The position numbers and the translations under genes were made by a program. A model generated the notes under the pieces. The model searched no databases and was not told the DNA's origin. It saw only the letters and a program-made list of their open reading frames with translations. Shown piece by piece: positions 10,909-22,634 of a DNA stretch of 64,000 nt; positions within the stretch are counted from its first letter, which is position 1; each line of letters starts with the position of its first letter. The DNA is taken from contig NZ_RKRF01000015.1 of NCBI RefSeq assembly GCF_003843875.1, positions 18,973 through 82,972 on the forward strand, written 5' to 3'. Origin of the DNA: Aquisalibacillus elongatus (lineage in GTDB: Bacteria; Bacillota; Bacilli; Bacillales; Alkalibacillaceae).

Positions 10909-12987
10909 ATGCCTAGAGAGTTCTCCTTAGACAAGTATCGTAATATCGGGATCATGGCTCACATCGATGCCGGTAAAACAACAGCTACTGAGCGTATCCT
11001 GTTCTATACAGGAAGAATTCATAAGCTGGGAGAAACTCACGAAGGTGCATCTCAAATGGACTGGATGGAGCAGGAGCAAGAACGTGGTATCACGATCACT
11101 TCTGCTGCAACAACAGCTCAATGGGATGACCATCGTATTAACATCATCGATACACCAGGACACGTAGACTTCACAGTTGAAGTTGAACGTTCTTTACGTG
11201 TACTTGATGGTTCTGTTGCGTTGCTAGACGCACAGTCAGGTGTTGAACCACAAACTGAAACTGTTTGGCGACAAGCAACTACTTACGGGGTTCCACGTAT
11301 TGTTTTCATAAACAAAATGGATAAAGTAGGAGCAGACTTCATATACTCCGTAGGTACTTTAGAAGATCGCCTAGGTGCTAACGCGCACCCTATTCAACTA
11401 CCAATTGGTGCTGAAGACCAATTCGAAGGTATCATTGATTTAGTTGAAATGAAGGCTTACTTCTATGAAGATGATTTAGGAACTCGTGCAAAAGCTACTG
11501 AGATTCCTGATGATTACAAAGATCAAGCTGAAGAATACCGTGGCCGTCTAGTAGAAGCTATTGCTGAACTAGATGAAGATCTAATGATGAAGTATCTTGA
11601 AGGTGAAGACTTCGAACTAGATGAACTTAAAGCTGCGATTCGTAAAGCTACATGTGACGTTGAATTCTATCCTGTTATGTGTGGTTCAGCATTTAAGAAC
11701 AAAGGTGTTCAGTTACTATTAGATGCTGTTGTAGACTATCTTCCATCACCATTAGACGTACCTCCAATTGAAGGTATTGTTCCTGGTACAGAAGAAGAGA
11801 TTGTTCGTAAGTCTGACGACAACGAGCCATTCTCTGCATTAGCATTTAAAGTTATGACGGACCCTTATGTTGGTAAGTTAACATTCTTCCGTGTGTACTC
11901 AGGTACACTAAGCAGTGGTTCTTATGTCAAGAATTCAACAAAAGATAAGCGTGAACGTGTAGGTCGTATTCTTCAAATGCACGCTAATCACCGTGAAGAA
12001 GTTGACATGGTTTATGCTGGTGACATTGCTGGCGGTGTTGGCTTAAAAAGTACAGCAACAGGGGATACACTTTGTGATGAGAAAAGCTTAGTTATTCTTG
12101 AATCAATGGATTTCCCTGATCCAGTAATTGCTGTAGCAATCGAGCCAAGATCTAAATCTGACCAAGATAAAATGGCCATTGCGTTAGGTAAACTTGCAGA
12201 AGAGGACCCAACATTCAGAACTGAAACGAACGAAGAGACTGGTCAAACGATCATCCACGGTATGGGTGAGTTACACCTAGACGTTATCGTTGACCGTCTA
12301 AAGCGTGAGTTTAAAGTTGATGCAAACGTAGGTGCTCCACAAGTTGCTTATCGTGAGACTTTCCGTGGAAGTGCGGAAGTTGAAGGTAAATTCGTACGTC
12401 AGTCTGGTGGTCGTGGACAATACGGTCACGTTTGGGTTAAATTTGAACCAAACGAAGAAGGTGCTGGCTATGAATTCGTAAACAAAATCGTTGGTGGTGT
12501 TGTTCCTAAGGAATACATCCCTTCAGTTGAACAAGGTATTGGAGAGGCAATGGAAAACGGTGTTGTTGCCGGCTATCCATTAGTCGATGTTAAAGCAACA
12601 TTATACGATGGTTCTTACCACGATGTTGACTCTAACGAAACAGCCTTTAAAGTTGCCGCATCAATGGCTCTTAAAGAAGCTAAAAACAAGTGTAAACCAG
12701 TTCTACTTGAACCAATGATGAAAGTAGAAATCGTAGTTCCTGAAGAATACATGGGCGATATCATGGGTGATGTTACATCACGTCGTGGCCGTGTAGAAGG
12801 AATGGGATCACGTGGTAATGCATCTGTTGTAAGTGCATTTGTTCCACTTGCAGAAATGTTTGGTTATGCAACTGCATTACGTTCAAACACGCAAGGTCGT
12901 GGTACGTACACAATGCACTTCAGTCATTATGAAGAAGTACCAAAGAGTATTTCAGATGAGATTGTTAAGAAACATGGTGGAGCTTAA
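10909..12987 (+). CDS. fusA: Elongation factor G
   Basis: The 692-aa translocation GTPase has G1 [10 protein letters not shown]2 [10 protein letters not shown]3 DTPGHVDF and G4 NKMDK, followed by domains II-V. Of two close ATGs, 10909 is preferred: GGAAGGAG ends 8 nt before it and gives [12 protein letters not shown] and the B. subtilis length; ATG 10903 would leave only 2 nt of spacing. Confidence 0.97.
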   Translation: MPREFSLDKYRNIGIMAHIDAGKTTATERILFYTGRIHKLGETHEGASQMDWMEQEQERGITITSAATTAQWDDHRINIIDTPGHVDFTVEVERSLRVLDGSVALLDAQSGVEPQTETVWRQATTYGVPRIVFINKMDKVGADFIYSVGTLEDRLGANAHPIQLPIGAEDQFEGIIDLVEMKAYFYEDDLGTRAKATEIPDDYKDQAEEYRGRLVEAIAELDEDLMMKYLEGEDFELDELKAAIRKATCDVEFYPVMCGSAFKNKGVQLLLDAVVDYLPSPLDVPPIEGIVPGTEEEIVRKSDDNEPFSALAFKVMTDPYVGKLTFFRVYSGTLSSGSYVKNSTKDKRERVGRILQMHANHREEVDMVYAGDIAGGVGLKSTATGDTLCDEKSLVILESMDFPDPVIAVAIEPRSKSDQDKMAIALGKLAEEDPTFRTETNEETGQTIIHGMGELHLDVIVDRLKREFKVDANVGAPQVAYRETFRGSAEVEGKFVRQSGGRGQYGHVWVKFEPNEEGAGYEFVNKIVGGVVPKEYIPSVEQGIGEAMENGVVAGYPLVDVKATLYDGSYHDVDSNETAFKVAASMALKEAKNKCKPVLLEPMMKVEIVVPEEYMGDIMGDVTSRRGRVEGMGSRGNASVVSAFVPLAEMFGYATALRSNTQGRGTYTMHFSHYEEVPKSISDEIVKKHGGA

Positions 12988-13008
12988 TTAATCCACTAGC
13001 AACAATTA

Positions 13009-13050
13009 TTGTAAACAGTCACCTTCTAATGCTATATTAGTAGGTGACTG
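13009..13050 (+). promoter_or_regulatory. Candidate tuf promoter inside a long imperfect palindrome
   Basis: TTGTAA (13009-13014), 18 bp, TATATT (13033-13038). The -10 lies at the centre of a palindrome, CAGTCACCT-t-CTAAT / ATTAG-t-AGGTGACTG (13016-13050), that could also form an RNA hairpin in read-through transcripts from fusA. There is no T-run, so it is unlikely to be a terminator. Confidence 0.5.
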
Positions 13051-13092
13051 AACAAATAAAACATAAATTTTATATCTAAGGAGGAAATATAA

Positions 13093-14283
<1,191 letters not shown>

Positions 14284-14302
14284 TAACCGTTAAGGTTCAA
14301 AT

Positions 14303-14336
14303 AAAAAGGATTGCCGAATTCGGCAATCCTTTTTTT
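14303..14336 (+). terminator. tuf terminator
   Basis: A near-perfect palindrome: AAAAAGGATTGCCGAA followed directly by TTCGGCAATCCTTTTTT (14303-14336). It is symmetrical and could act on both strands. Confidence 0.9.
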
Positions 14337-14359
14337 GATAAGCTTTAAGGACAAATTAA

Positions 14360-14393
14360 AATCCGCACTATGTTTAAACATAGTACGGATTCT
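14360..14393 (-). terminator. Terminator of the CofE-like gene
   Basis: On the minus strand AATCCGtACTATG pairs with CATAGTgCGGATT around a TTTAAA loop, followed by TTTAATTT. It lies just past the stop codon at 14404. Confidence 0.65.
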
Positions 14394-14403
14394 TTAAATT
14401 ATA

Positions 14404-15120
14404 TTACTCAGTTTCTTCTTTTCTAATAATGCCTAAAGGAGTTCGTTGACTTCCTTGTCCAATTGGATTATCTCTTAGTATATCTGGCATATCAAGGGCT
14501 TCCATAGAAGGGTCTGAATATCCTAAAACTTCTTGTTCTAAATCGTTAATATCTACAATAGCTACTTTTGCTCCAATTTTCTTAGATACATCCTTTGCTA
14601 TCTTATCAGGATCCTCCGGAGATAAGACAACGTATTTATTGTATGGAGGAATGGTATCGGGTGTTGGACCATCTATAGATTTAGCTTTTCTGCCTGCAAT
14701 CGTATAGAAAACCCCTTTTTTCTTCAATACGACCTTACAAAAACCACCTATTAAAGCAGCAAATAAAATTCGGAACCAACCAGCCTCTTGAATATACATT
14801 TGCATAGTCTCAGGCATACCAGGACCAATTCCATGTTTAGTTTTTATAACAAAATTTGATAAGAACTTTGCTAGTAAACCAGGTTTAATCTCTTCTAATG
14901 GGATAGCTCGTCCTTGAGCAGCGGCTGTGGCTTTCTCACTAATGAAGACAATATCGTTTGGTTCTAATAAGTCTCTTGTATAACGATCCACGACTTCAAC
15001 AATATCATCTTCTTTCATGATTACATGTGTTTTAATTAATATTCTTTTAAATGTAGATCCGTTAGATTGAATGGTATTTTCAATAGTAGAATCTTTGTCC
15101 GACATTGCAAAATCTGTCAA
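14404..15120 (-). CDS. Orphan F420-0:gamma-glutamyl ligase (CofE) family protein
   Basis: A 238-aa protein of the F420_ligase (CofE-like) family, recognised from SEKATAAAQGRAI (residues 61-73), the GIGPGMPETMQMYIQEAG segment and the C-terminal GQGSQRTPLGIIRK. Bona fide CofE adds glutamates to coenzyme F420, but no other F420 gene is here and Bacillaceae are not known to make F420, so the true substrate is unknown. The start is TTG at 15120 with AGAGGGG 8 nt upstream on the minus strand. It sits alone, opposite in direction to the ribosomal genes, in the slot that holds ybaC in B. subtilis. Confidence 0.8.
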   Translation of the reverse strand: MTDFAMSDKDSTIENTIQSNGSTFKRILIKTHVIMKEDDIVEVVDRYTRDLLEPNDIVFISEKATAAAQGRAIPLEEIKPGLLAKFLSNFVIKTKHGIGPGMPETMQMYIQEAGWFRILFAALIGGFCKVVLKKKGVFYTIAGRKAKSIDGPTPDTIPPYNKYVVLSPEDPDKIAKDVSKKIGAKVAIVDINDLEQEVLGYSDPSMEALDMPDILRDNPIGQGSQRTPLGIIRKEETE

Positions 15121-15161
15121 CGTTAGTACCCCTCTCTTTACTCTACAAATGATTACAATTT

Positions 15162-15170
15162 ATTATATCA
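15162..15170 (-). promoter_or_regulatory. Extended -10 promoter of the CofE-like gene
   Basis: On the minus strand TGATATAAT reads as an extended -10 (TG-n-TATAAT) about 40 bp upstream of the TTG start. The -35 is weak. Confidence 0.5.
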
Positions 15171-15269
15171 CACGCATGTTAAATTAAAACTTGTAACCAC
15201 GAAATTCAGTGAAAATTGTACCTTATACCTAATCTATTACAACAATTTTTCTGAATTTTATCCTATTGG

Positions 15270-15298
15270 TTGAAAGGTGCTCTAAACCTTAGTATAAT
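15270..15298 (+). promoter_or_regulatory. S10 operon promoter P1
   Basis: TTGAAA (15270-15275), 17 bp, TATAAT (15293-15298). The -10 sits inside an inverted repeat CCTTAGT-6-ACTAAGG (15287-15306). Confidence 0.75.
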
Positions 15299-15309
15299 AA
15301 CTAAGGTGA

Positions 15310-15341
15310 TTGCGAAGAAACATTGCGAATTTCCTTGCGAA
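15310..15341 (+). repeat. Three TTGCGAA direct repeats in the S10 promoter region
   Basis: TTGCGAA occurs at 15310-15316, 15323-15329 and 15335-15341, spaced 13 and 12 bp apart. The third copy supplies the -35 of promoter P2. This could be an operator or initial-transcribed-region element. Confidence 0.6.
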
Positions 15342-15363
15342 ACACAGTTAAATTCGGTATAAT
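15335..15363 (+). promoter_or_regulatory. S10 operon promoter P2
   Basis: TTGCGA (15335-15340), 17 bp, TATAAT (15358-15363), downstream of P1. Confidence 0.6.
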
Positions 15364-15391
15364 GTTTAATGTTGCAGTCATAACAAAGGCG

Positions 15392-15460
15392 ATGAAGTGA
15401 AAGGTTGCTGACACACCCGGCCCCTTTGCCATGGCGAGTGTGGAGGAAATTTTCATGGAG
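15392..15460 (+). promoter_or_regulatory. Structured S10 (rpsJ) leader
   Basis: The leader contains GAAGTGAAAGGTTGCTGAC, then ACACACCCGG paired with GAGTGTGG around an inner GCC/GGC element. From memory it resembles the leader in front of rpsJ in other Bacillales; a role in ribosomal-protein autoregulation is inference. Confidence 0.45.
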
Positions 15461-15474
15461 TATGTCTGTTGTAA

Positions 15475-15807
<333 letters not shown>

Positions 15808-15830
15808 ATCATTTTTAGGAGGTGTAACGG

Positions 15831-16460
15831 ATGGCGAAAGGAATCTTAGGACGTAAAATCGGTATGACTCAACTGTTCTCTGAAAACGGCGAATTGGTAC
15901 CTGTTACAGTTATTCAAGCTGAAGGCAATGTCGTTCTTCAAAAGAAAACAGCTGAAAACGATGGCTACGAAGCTATCCAACTAGGTTTTGCGGACAAAAA
16001 AGAATCGAATGCGAAGAAACCGGAAAAAGGCCACGCAGAAAAGGCTGAAACTAACCCTAAGCGCTTCATTCGCGAAATCCGTGACGTTAATCTTGACAAT
16101 TATGAATTAGGTCAAGAATTAAGCGTGGATGTATTTGAAGCTGGAGAAGCAATTGATGTTACAGGAACTTCAAAAGGTAAAGGTTTCCAAGGTAATATCA
16201 AACGTCATAATCAATCAAGTGGTCCAAAAACTCACGGTTCTCACTCAAAACGTGAACCTGGTGCGATTGGTGTAATTGATCCAATGCGCGTATTCAAAGG
16301 TATGAAACTACCAGGTCAAATGGGTGGTAAGACAGTTACGATTCAGAACCTAGAAGTTGTAAAAGTAGATACAGAAAACAACGTGATTCTCGTTAAAGGT
16401 AATGTACCTGGTGCGAAGAAATCATTTGTTGAAATTACAAGTGCGGTTAAGGCTAACTAA
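15831..16460 (+). CDS. rplC: 50S ribosomal protein L3
   Basis: A 209-aa early-assembly 50S protein reaching the peptidyl-transferase centre. Starts [14 protein letters not shown]; the conserved [20 protein letters not shown] loop is intact. AGGAGGTG upstream; 23 bp after rpsJ. Confidence 0.97.
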   Translation: MAKGILGRKIGMTQLFSENGELVPVTVIQAEGNVVLQKKTAENDGYEAIQLGFADKKESNAKKPEKGHAEKAETNPKRFIREIRDVNLDNYELGQELSVDVFEAGEAIDVTGTSKGKGFQGNIKRHNQSSGPKTHGSHSKREPGAIGVIDPMRVFKGMKLPGQMGGKTVTIQNLEVVKVDTENNVILVKGNVPGAKKSFVEITSAVKAN

Positions 16461-16485
16461 ATATTAAACGAAGGGAGGATATGTC

Positions 16486-17109
16486 ATGCCTAAAGTAGCA
16501 CTATACAATCAAGGTGGCTCTCAGGTAGGCGATGTAGAGCTTACTGATGGAGTTTTTGGTATTGAACCAAACGAAACAGTATTAAAAGATGCTGTTGTTA
16601 TGCAGCAAGCGTCACTACGCCAAGGTACTCACAAAGCGAAAAATCGCTCTGAGGTAGCAGGTGGTGGCCGTAAACCATGGCGCCAAAAAGGTACGGGTCG
16701 TGCTCGTCAAGGGTCAATCCGTTCACCTCAATGGGTAGGTGGTGGAACAGTATTTGGTCCAACACCTCGTAGCTACAGCTACAAGTTACCTAAGAAGGTA
16801 CGTCGTTTAGCGCTTCGCTCAGCTTTATCTTCTAAAGTACAAAACGAAGAAATCGTAGTACTAGAAGACTTAAGCATTGAAGCTCCTAAAACGAAAGAAG
16901 TTGTTCAATTACTAAACAGTTTTGATGTGAACGAAAAAGCTTTAATTGTTACAGCAGAAAAAGACGAAGTAATCGAACGTTCTGCTAACAATCTACAAGG
17001 CGTGCATGTTCAAACTGTAGAACAAATTAACGTATTAGAATTACTGAAGTATGACAAGCTGTTTATCACGAAGGAAGCAGCTGAAAAAGCAGGGGAGGTG
17101 CTTGCATAA
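16486..17109 (+). CDS. rplD: 50S ribosomal protein L4
   Basis: The 207-aa L4 lines the peptide exit tunnel with its extended loop ([18 protein letters not shown]). Val84 stands in SPQWVGGG where the Bacillus proteins I recall have Arg (SPQWRGGG). AGGGAGGAT precedes the ATG. The stop codon overlaps the rplW start by one base (TAATG). Confidence 0.97.
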   Translation: MPKVALYNQGGSQVGDVELTDGVFGIEPNETVLKDAVVMQQASLRQGTHKAKNRSEVAGGGRKPWRQKGTGRARQGSIRSPQWVGGGTVFGPTPRSYSYKLPKKVRRLALRSALSSKVQNEEIVVLEDLSIEAPKTKEVVQLLNSFDVNEKALIVTAEKDEVIERSANNLQGVHVQTVEQINVLELLKYDKLFITKEAAEKAGEVLA

Positions 17110-17399
17110 TGACAGAACCAAGAGATATCATTAAGCGCCCGGTCATTACAGAAAACTCTGCAGATTTAATGGCTGAGAATAAATATACGTTTGAAGTCGC
17201 GAAAAAAGCGAACAAAACGGAAATTAAGCATGCCGTTGAAACTATTTTTGGAGTTAAAGTAGATAAAGTAAATACGATCAATCTTCAAGGCAAAACAAGA
17301 AGAATGGGACGTTACGAAGGACGCCGCCCAGATCGTAAAAAAGCTATCGTTACGTTAACACCTGACAGTAAAGAACTAGATTTCTTTGAAGGTGTGTAA
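17109..17399 (+). CDS. rplW: 50S ribosomal protein L23
   Basis: A 96-aa protein at the tunnel exit, docking site for trigger factor and SRP. Starts [17 protein letters not shown]. One-base overlap with rplD indicates translational coupling; AGGGGAGGTG lies within the end of rplD. Confidence 0.97.
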   Translation: MTEPRDIIKRPVITENSADLMAENKYTFEVAKKANKTEIKHAVETIFGVKVDKVNTINLQGKTRRMGRYEGRRPDRKKAIVTLTPDSKELDFFEGV

Positions 17400-17437
17400 G
17401 TCGGATAAAAAATATAATTTAAAAGGAGGGAAAAAAG

Positions 17438-18277
17438 ATGGCGATCAAAAAGTATAAACCAACCAGTAATGGCCGTCGTAACATGTCAACATTAACTTAT
17501 GATGAAATTACGACTACAACGCCAGAAAAATCCCTACTTGAACCAGTTAAAAAACGTGCTGGTCGTAATAACCAAGGGAAATTAACTGTTCGTCATCAAG
17601 GTGGAGGACACAAACGCCAATACCGTGTTATTGACTTTAAACGTGATAAAGATGGAATACCTGGTCGCGTTGCTACGATCGAATACGATCCAAACCGCTC
17701 AGCAAACATCGCGTTAATCAACTATTCAGACGGTGAAAAGCGTTATATCCTAGCACCTAAAGGCCTAAAAGTAGGTCAAGAGATTATTTCAGGTGAAGGT
17801 GCTGACATTAAAACTGGTAACGCGTTACCGTTGAACAAAATGCCAGTTGGTACTACTGTCCACAACATTGAGCTTAAACCAGGCCGTGGAGGTCAGTTAG
17901 TACGTTCAGCAGGTTCTCAAGCACAAATCTTAGGTAAAGAAGAAAAGTACGTTTTAGTACGTCTATCTTCAGGCGAAACTCGTATGATTTTAGGAACTTG
18001 CCGTGCAACAATCGGCCAAGTTGGTAACATCGAACACGAACTAGTAAGAGTAGGTAAAGCAGGACGCTCTCGTTGGAAAGGTATCCGTCCAACAGTACGT
18101 GGTTCTGTTATGAACCCAAGCGATCACCCACACGGTGGTGGTGAAGGTCGTGCACCAATCGGTATGCCATCTCCTATGTCACCATGGGGTAAACCTACGC
18201 TTGGACTTAAAACTCGTAAGCGTAATAAACAATCAGACAAATATATCGTTCGTCGTCGTAAGAAGAAGAAAAAATAA
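17438..18277 (+). CDS. rplB: 50S ribosomal protein L2
   Basis: A 279-aa core 50S protein near the peptidyl-transferase centre. Contains the conserved [18 protein letters not shown] segment with the key histidine and a basic C-terminus. AAAGGAGGG precedes the ATG. Confidence 0.97.
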   Translation: MAIKKYKPTSNGRRNMSTLTYDEITTTTPEKSLLEPVKKRAGRNNQGKLTVRHQGGGHKRQYRVIDFKRDKDGIPGRVATIEYDPNRSANIALINYSDGEKRYILAPKGLKVGQEIISGEGADIKTGNALPLNKMPVGTTVHNIELKPGRGGQLVRSAGSQAQILGKEEKYVLVRLSSGETRMILGTCRATIGQVGNIEHELVRVGKAGRSRWKGIRPTVRGSVMNPSDHPHGGGEGRAPIGMPSPMSPWGKPTLGLKTRKRNKQSDKYIVRRRKKKKK

Positions 18278-18334
18278 GTCTGAAAAACCACAGTCGCTCA
18301 GTCGAACGGCTTAAAGACGGAAGGAGGTTTATTC

Positions 18335-18613
18335 ATGGGTCGTAGTTTAAAAAAGGGACCTTTCGTGGATGATCATTTGATGAAGAAAGTCGAACAAAAT
18401 AACGAAGGAAATAAAAAGTCCGTCATTAAAACATGGTCACGTCGTTCTACTATTTTCCCTAACTTTGTAGGAAATACTATAGCAGTTTACGACGGCCGCA
18501 AACACGTTCCCGTTTATATTACGGAAGACATGGTTGGACACAAACTAGGTGAGTTTGCGCCAACTCGTACGTTTAAAGGTCATTCCGGTGACGATAAGAA
18601 AACAAATCGCTAA
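18335..18613 (+). CDS. rpsS: 30S ribosomal protein S19
   Basis: A 92-aa protein of the 30S head, [18 protein letters not shown] start and [16 protein letters not shown] end, of standard length. GGAAGGAGG upstream. Confidence 0.97.
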   Translation: MGRSLKKGPFVDDHLMKKVEQNNEGNKKSVIKTWSRRSTIFPNFVGNTIAVYDGRKHVPVYITEDMVGHKLGEFAPTRTFKGHSGDDKKTNR

Positions 18614-18629
18614 TTGAGAGGAGGTTAGC

Positions 18630-18977
18630 ATGATGCAACAAGCTAAAGCAGTAGCTAAAACAGTTCGTATTGCTCCTCGTAAAGCTCGTTTAGTCGTTGA
18701 TTTAATTCGAGGAAAAGAAGTTGGCGAGGCATACGCAATTCTTGCTCATACAAACCGTGCAGCATCACCGCTGGTTGAAAAGGTTTTAAAGTCAGCAGTT
18801 GCGAATGCTGAGCACAATTATGAACTAGACGCAGAAAACTTATATATTTCAGAAGCATTTGTGAATGAAGGCGTAACACTTAAACGTTTCCGCCCACGTG
18901 CACAAGGTCGTGCAACAGCGATCAACAAACGTACTAGCCACATTACAGTTGTGGTATCAGAAAAGAAGGAGGGATAA
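18630..18977 (+). CDS. rplV: 50S ribosomal protein L22
   Basis: A 115-aa protein whose beta-hairpin loop lines the exit tunnel ([20 protein letters not shown], unaltered). Tandem ATG ATG at 18630 and 18633; GAGGAGG gives 5 or 8 nt spacing, so the second ATG is also plausible. Confidence 0.96.
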   Translation: MMQQAKAVAKTVRIAPRKARLVVDLIRGKEVGEAYAILAHTNRAASPLVEKVLKSAVANAEHNYELDAENLYISEAFVNEGVTLKRFRPRAQGRATAINKRTSHITVVVSEKKEG

Positions 18978-18980
18978 TCA

Positions 18981-19625
18981 GTGGGTCAAAAAATCAATCC
19001 TAAAGGTCTTCGTATTGGCGTCATTCGTGACTGGGAATCTAAATGGTATGCTGAGAAAGAATACGCTGACCTTCTACACGAAGATATTGAAGTTCGTAAC
19101 TATATTGAAGAACGCTTAAAGGATTCTGCAGTCTCTTCAATCGAAATTGAACGTGCTGCAAACCGTATAAATATTTCAATCCACACAGCTAAGCCAGGAA
19201 TGGTCATTGGTAAAGGTGGATCAGAAGTAGAAGCTCTACGTACTAGATTAAGTCAATTAACTGGCAAACGAGTTCACATCAACATCGTTGAAGTGAAAAA
19301 GCCTGAATTAGACGCAACACTAGTTGCAGATAATATCGCTCGTCAATTAGAGAATCGTGTTTCTTTCCGTCGTGTGCAGAAACAAGCGATTCAACGTGCA
19401 ATGCGCTCAGGCGCAAAAGGTGTTAAAACGCAAGTATCTGGACGTCTAGGCGGTGCAGATATTGCTCGTGCGGAACAATATAACGAAGGAACAGTACCAC
19501 TTCACACACTACGTGCAGATATCGATTACGGTACAGCTGAAGCTGATACAACGTACGGTAAGCTAGGAATTAAAGTGTGGATCTATCGTGGTGAAGTCCT
19601 TCCAACCAAAAATGATAACCAATAA
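18981..19625 (+). CDS. rpsC: 30S ribosomal protein S3
   Basis: A 214-aa protein with a KH domain ([15 protein letters not shown]) and an mRNA-entry C-terminal domain. GTG start after AAGGAGGG, 3 bp after the rplV stop. Confidence 0.97.
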   Translation: MGQKINPKGLRIGVIRDWESKWYAEKEYADLLHEDIEVRNYIEERLKDSAVSSIEIERAANRINISIHTAKPGMVIGKGGSEVEALRTRLSQLTGKRVHINIVEVKKPELDATLVADNIARQLENRVSFRRVQKQAIQRAMRSGAKGVKTQVSGRLGGADIARAEQYNEGTVPLHTLRADIDYGTAEADTTYGKLGIKVWIYRGEVLPTKNDNQ

Positions 19626-19643
19626 GGAAGGGGGATTCGCAGT

Positions 19644-20078
19644 ATGTTAATGCCTAAACGTGTAAAATTTCGTAGACAGCACCGTGGTAGCCTAAAAGGT
19701 CGTGCCAAAGGTGGAACGCAAGTATCTCATGGTGAGTTCGGTCTTCAAGCACTTGAAGGCGCATGGATTACAAGCCGCCAAATCGAGGCAGCTCGTATTG
19801 CAATGACTCGTTACATGAAACGTGGCGGTAAAGTTTGGATTAAAATCTTTCCAGATAAACCTAAAACTGCAAAGCCTCTAGAAGTTCGTATGGGTTCCGG
19901 TAAAGGTTCTCCAGAAGGCTGGGTAGCAGTTACTAAGCAAGGAAAAATCTTATTCGAAGTAGCTGGAGTTAACGAAGAGGTGGCTCGTGAAGCATTACGT
20001 TTAGCTTCTCACAAACTTCCAGTGAAAACGAAGTTCGTAAAACGCGAAGAAATTGGTGGTGATAGCAATGAAAGCTAA
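19644..20078 (+). CDS. rplP: 50S ribosomal protein L16
   Basis: A 144-aa A-site 50S protein; [15 protein letters not shown] start as in Bacillus. GAAGGGGG upstream. Its last codons overlap rpmC by 11 bp. Confidence 0.97.
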   Translation: MLMPKRVKFRRQHRGSLKGRAKGGTQVSHGEFGLQALEGAWITSRQIEAARIAMTRYMKRGGKVWIKIFPDKPKTAKPLEVRMGSGKGSPEGWVAVTKQGKILFEVAGVNEEVAREALRLASHKLPVKTKFVKREEIGGDSNES

Positions 20079-20271
20079 TGAAATCAGAGAACTAACCACT
20101 GCCGAAATCGAACAAAAAATCAAGTCTTTAAAAGAAGAGTTGTTTAACTTACGCTTTCAGCTAGCAACTGGTCAACTTGAAAACACGGTACGTATCCGTG
20201 AAGTTAGAAAATCAATTGCTCGCATGAAAACAGTTATTCGTGAAAGAGAAGTCGGCATCAATAATCGATAA
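20068..20271 (+). CDS. rpmC: 50S ribosomal protein L29
   Basis: A 67-aa two-helix protein at the tunnel exit. Start ATG 20068 ([17 protein letters not shown]) chosen by family alignment; GGTGGTGA, inside rplP, is its ribosome-binding site. The frame is open 15 bp further upstream without support. Confidence 0.95.
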   Translation: MKANEIRELTTAEIEQKIKSLKEELFNLRFQLATGQLENTVRIREVRKSIARMKTVIREREVGINNR

Positions 20272-20292
20272 ATGAGAGGAGGTCAACCTCGA

Positions 20293-20556
20293 ATGAGTGA
20301 ACGTAATAATCGTAAGGTTTATACAGGACGTGTGATTTCTGACAAGATGGATAAAACCATTACCGTTCTAGTAGAAACTTACAAATTCCACCCGCTTTAT
20401 GGTAAGCGTGTTAAGTATTCAAAGAAATTTAAAACTCATGATGAAAACAACCAAGCTAAGAAAGGCGATCTCGTTAGCATTATGGAAACTCGTCCATTAT
20501 CAGCTACGAAACGTTTCCGTCTAGTAGAAGTTGTAGAAGAAGCTGTCATTATATAA
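20293..20556 (+). CDS. rpsQ: 30S ribosomal protein S17
   Basis: An 87-aa OB-fold primary 16S binder, [23 protein letters not shown] 20293 after GAGGAGG; an in-frame ATG at 20272 falls immediately behind the rpmC stop, before the ribosome-binding site. Confidence 0.96.
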   Translation: MSERNNRKVYTGRVISDKMDKTITVLVETYKFHPLYGKRVKYSKKFKTHDENNQAKKGDLVSIMETRPLSATKRFRLVEVVEEAVII

Positions 20557-20593
20557 TCGCTCGGAATGAATCCGAAGGGAGGTAACAAATCCT

Positions 20594-20962
20594 ATGATCC
20601 AACAAGAATCTCGTCTAAAAATTGCTGATAACTCAGGTGCTCGTGAAGTTTCAACAATCAAAGTCTTAGGCGGTTCAGGACGTAAAACAGCAAACATTGG
20701 TGACGTTGTTGTTGCTTCAGTTAAACAAGCAACACCAGGCGGCGTTGTCAAAAAAGGCGAAATTGTTAAAGCTGTTATTGTACGTTCTAAAAGTGGCGCA
20801 CGCCGTAAAGACGGTTCATATATTCGTTTCGATGAAAACGCAGCAGTAATCGTTCGAGATGATAAAAGCCCGAGAGGAACACGTATCTTTGGTCCAGTAG
20901 CGCGTGAATTACGTGAAAGACAATTTATGAAGATCGTATCTCTAGCTCCAGAAGTTTTATAA
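20594..20962 (+). CDS. rplN: 50S ribosomal protein L14
   Basis: A 122-aa protein at the subunit interface, standard length ([18 protein letters not shown]). GGGAGG upstream. Followed by an unusually long 131-bp structured spacer before rplX. Confidence 0.97.
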   Translation: MIQQESRLKIADNSGAREVSTIKVLGGSGRKTANIGDVVVASVKQATPGGVVKKGEIVKAVIVRSKSGARRKDGSYIRFDENAAVIVRDDKSPRGTRIFGPVARELRERQFMKIVSLAPEVL

Positions 20963-20963
20963 T

Positions 20964-21059
20964 AAACGCCCTTAAGTGTTAACCTCGAAGGGAATCTTAG
21001 AGGTTCAACTCGCACTTATACTTTAAACCTTCGATGATGTCAGGCGTTTTAAAGTATAA
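20964..21059 (+). promoter_or_regulatory. Possible two-state structured RNA between rplN and rplX
   Basis: Two incompatible sets of perfect helices can form. Set A: AAACGCC (20964-20970) with GGCGTTT (21043-21049) plus TCGAAGG (20985-20991) with CCTTCGA (21028-21034). Set B: AACCTC (20981-20986) with GAGGTT (21000-21005), extended by AAGTG/CACTT, plus a 12-bp hairpin TTATACTTTAAA (21016-21027) with TTTAAAGTATAA (21048-21059). The rplX ribosome-binding site begins about 17 nt further on. Function is inferred only. Confidence 0.5.
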
Positions 21060-21093
21060 ACAAAACAATGCCTTGCAAGGAGGTGCACGATTC

Positions 21094-21405
21094 ATGCATG
21101 TAAAGAAAGGCGATAAAGTTAAAGTAGTCACTGGTAAAGATAAAGGTAAAGAAGGCACGATCTTAGAGACTGATCCGAAAAGTGAACGCGTTTTGGTTGA
21201 AGGTGTTAACTATATGAAAAAACACGCAAAGCCTTCACAAGAAAATCCACAGGGTGGAATCTTGAACCAAGAAGCGCCAATTCATGTTTCTAATGTATTG
21301 CCTATCGATCCGAAAACAGGTGAACCTACTCGTGTCGGTTACGAAGAGCGTGACGGAAAGAAAGTCCGTATCGCTAAAAAATCAGGTGAACCTTTAGATA
21401 AATAG
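21094..21405 (+). CDS. rplX: 50S ribosomal protein L24
   Basis: A 103-aa KOW-domain protein initiating 50S assembly, [24 protein letters not shown] 21094 follows AAGGAGGTG; upstream in-frame ATGs lie inside the structured spacer and are rejected. Confidence 0.96.
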   Translation: MHVKKGDKVKVVTGKDKGKEGTILETDPKSERVLVEGVNYMKKHAKPSQENPQGGILNQEAPIHVSNVLPIDPKTGEPTRVGYEERDGKKVRIAKKSGEPLDK

Positions 21406-21431
21406 TGTTGCGTTGAAAGGAGGTCTACAAG

Positions 21432-21971
21432 ATGAACGAACTAAAGAAAAAGTACAATGAAGAAGTTGTTCCAAGTTTAGTTGAAAAGTTTAACTACAGT
21501 TCAGTAATGCAAGCGCCAGAAGTTGAAAAGATCGTTATCAACATGGGTGTTGGTGACGCTGTTCAAAACGCGAAGGCGCTAGAAAATGCTGTTGAAGAAT
21601 TAACGTTAATTTCCGGTCAAAAACCAACCGTCACAAAAGCTAAGAAATCAATCGCTGGTTTCCGTTTACGTGAAGGAATGCCAATCGGTGCGAAAGTTAC
21701 ACTTCGTGGTGAGCGCATGTACGATTTCTTACAGAAATTAATCGCTGTTTCACTACCTCGTGTACGTGACTTCCGTGGTATTTCACCTAAAGCTTTTGAT
21801 GGTCGTGGTAACTATACTTTAGGTATCAAAGAACAATTGATTTTCCCGGAAATTAATTACGATAAAGTAAGTAAAGTACGTGGTATGGATATCGTAGTTG
21901 TAACGACTGCAGATACTGATGAAGAGGCTCGTGAACTATTAGGTCAGTTTGGTATGCCTTTCAGACAGTAA
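21432..21971 (+). CDS. rplE: 50S ribosomal protein L5
   Basis: A 179-aa 5S rRNA-binding protein of standard length; [20 protein letters not shown] is typical. AAGGAGGT upstream. Confidence 0.97.
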   Translation: MNELKKKYNEEVVPSLVEKFNYSSVMQAPEVEKIVINMGVGDAVQNAKALENAVEELTLISGQKPTVTKAKKSIAGFRLREGMPIGAKVTLRGERMYDFLQKLIAVSLPRVRDFRGISPKAFDGRGNYTLGIKEQLIFPEINYDKVSKVRGMDIVVVTTADTDEEARELLGQFGMPFRQ

Positions 21972-21983
21972 CTTACTGATTAA

Positions 21984-22181
<198 letters not shown>

Positions 22182-22212
22182 ACCCGTTAATTGGGAAGGA
22201 GGTAAAGTACAA

Positions 22213-22608
22213 ATGATGTCAGATCCAATTGCAGATATGCTAACAAGAATTCGCAATGCGAACATGGTTCGTCATGATCAGTTAGAAGTTCCAGCTTCTA
22301 AACTAAAAAGAGATATCGTTGATATTCTTAAACGTGAAGGTTATATCCGCGATTATGAATTTATCGAAGACAATAAACAAGGCGTTTTACGTCTATTCTT
22401 AAAATATGGTGCAGATAACGAGCGTGTTATCTCAGGCATTAAACGTATTAGTAAACCTGGACGTCGTGTGTATGCAAAAGCAGAAGAGGTCCCTAAAGTT
22501 CTAAACGGCTTAGGAATCGCTGTTGTATCCACTTCTAAAGGTGTTTTAACGGATAAAGAAGCACGTCAACAAGCAGTAGGCGGCGAAGTTGTAGCTTACG
22601 TTTGGTAA
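22213..22608 (+). CDS. rpsH: 30S ribosomal protein S8
   Basis: A 131-aa 16S central-domain binder, [19 protein letters not shown]. In E. coli S8 is the repressor of the spc operon. Tandem ATG ATG at 22213/22216; GGAAGGAGG upstream. Confidence 0.97.
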   Translation: MMSDPIADMLTRIRNANMVRHDQLEVPASKLKRDIVDILKREGYIRDYEFIEDNKQGVLRLFLKYGADNERVISGIKRISKPGRRVYAKAEEVPKVLNGLGIAVVSTSKGVLTDKEARQQAVGGEVVAYVW

Positions 22609-22634
22609 TACTCGAAAGTCAGGAGGTGTAAGGT

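Noticed and set aside
20521..21015. 164-codon reverse frame over rplN
   Set aside because: Antisense of rplN with no start signal.
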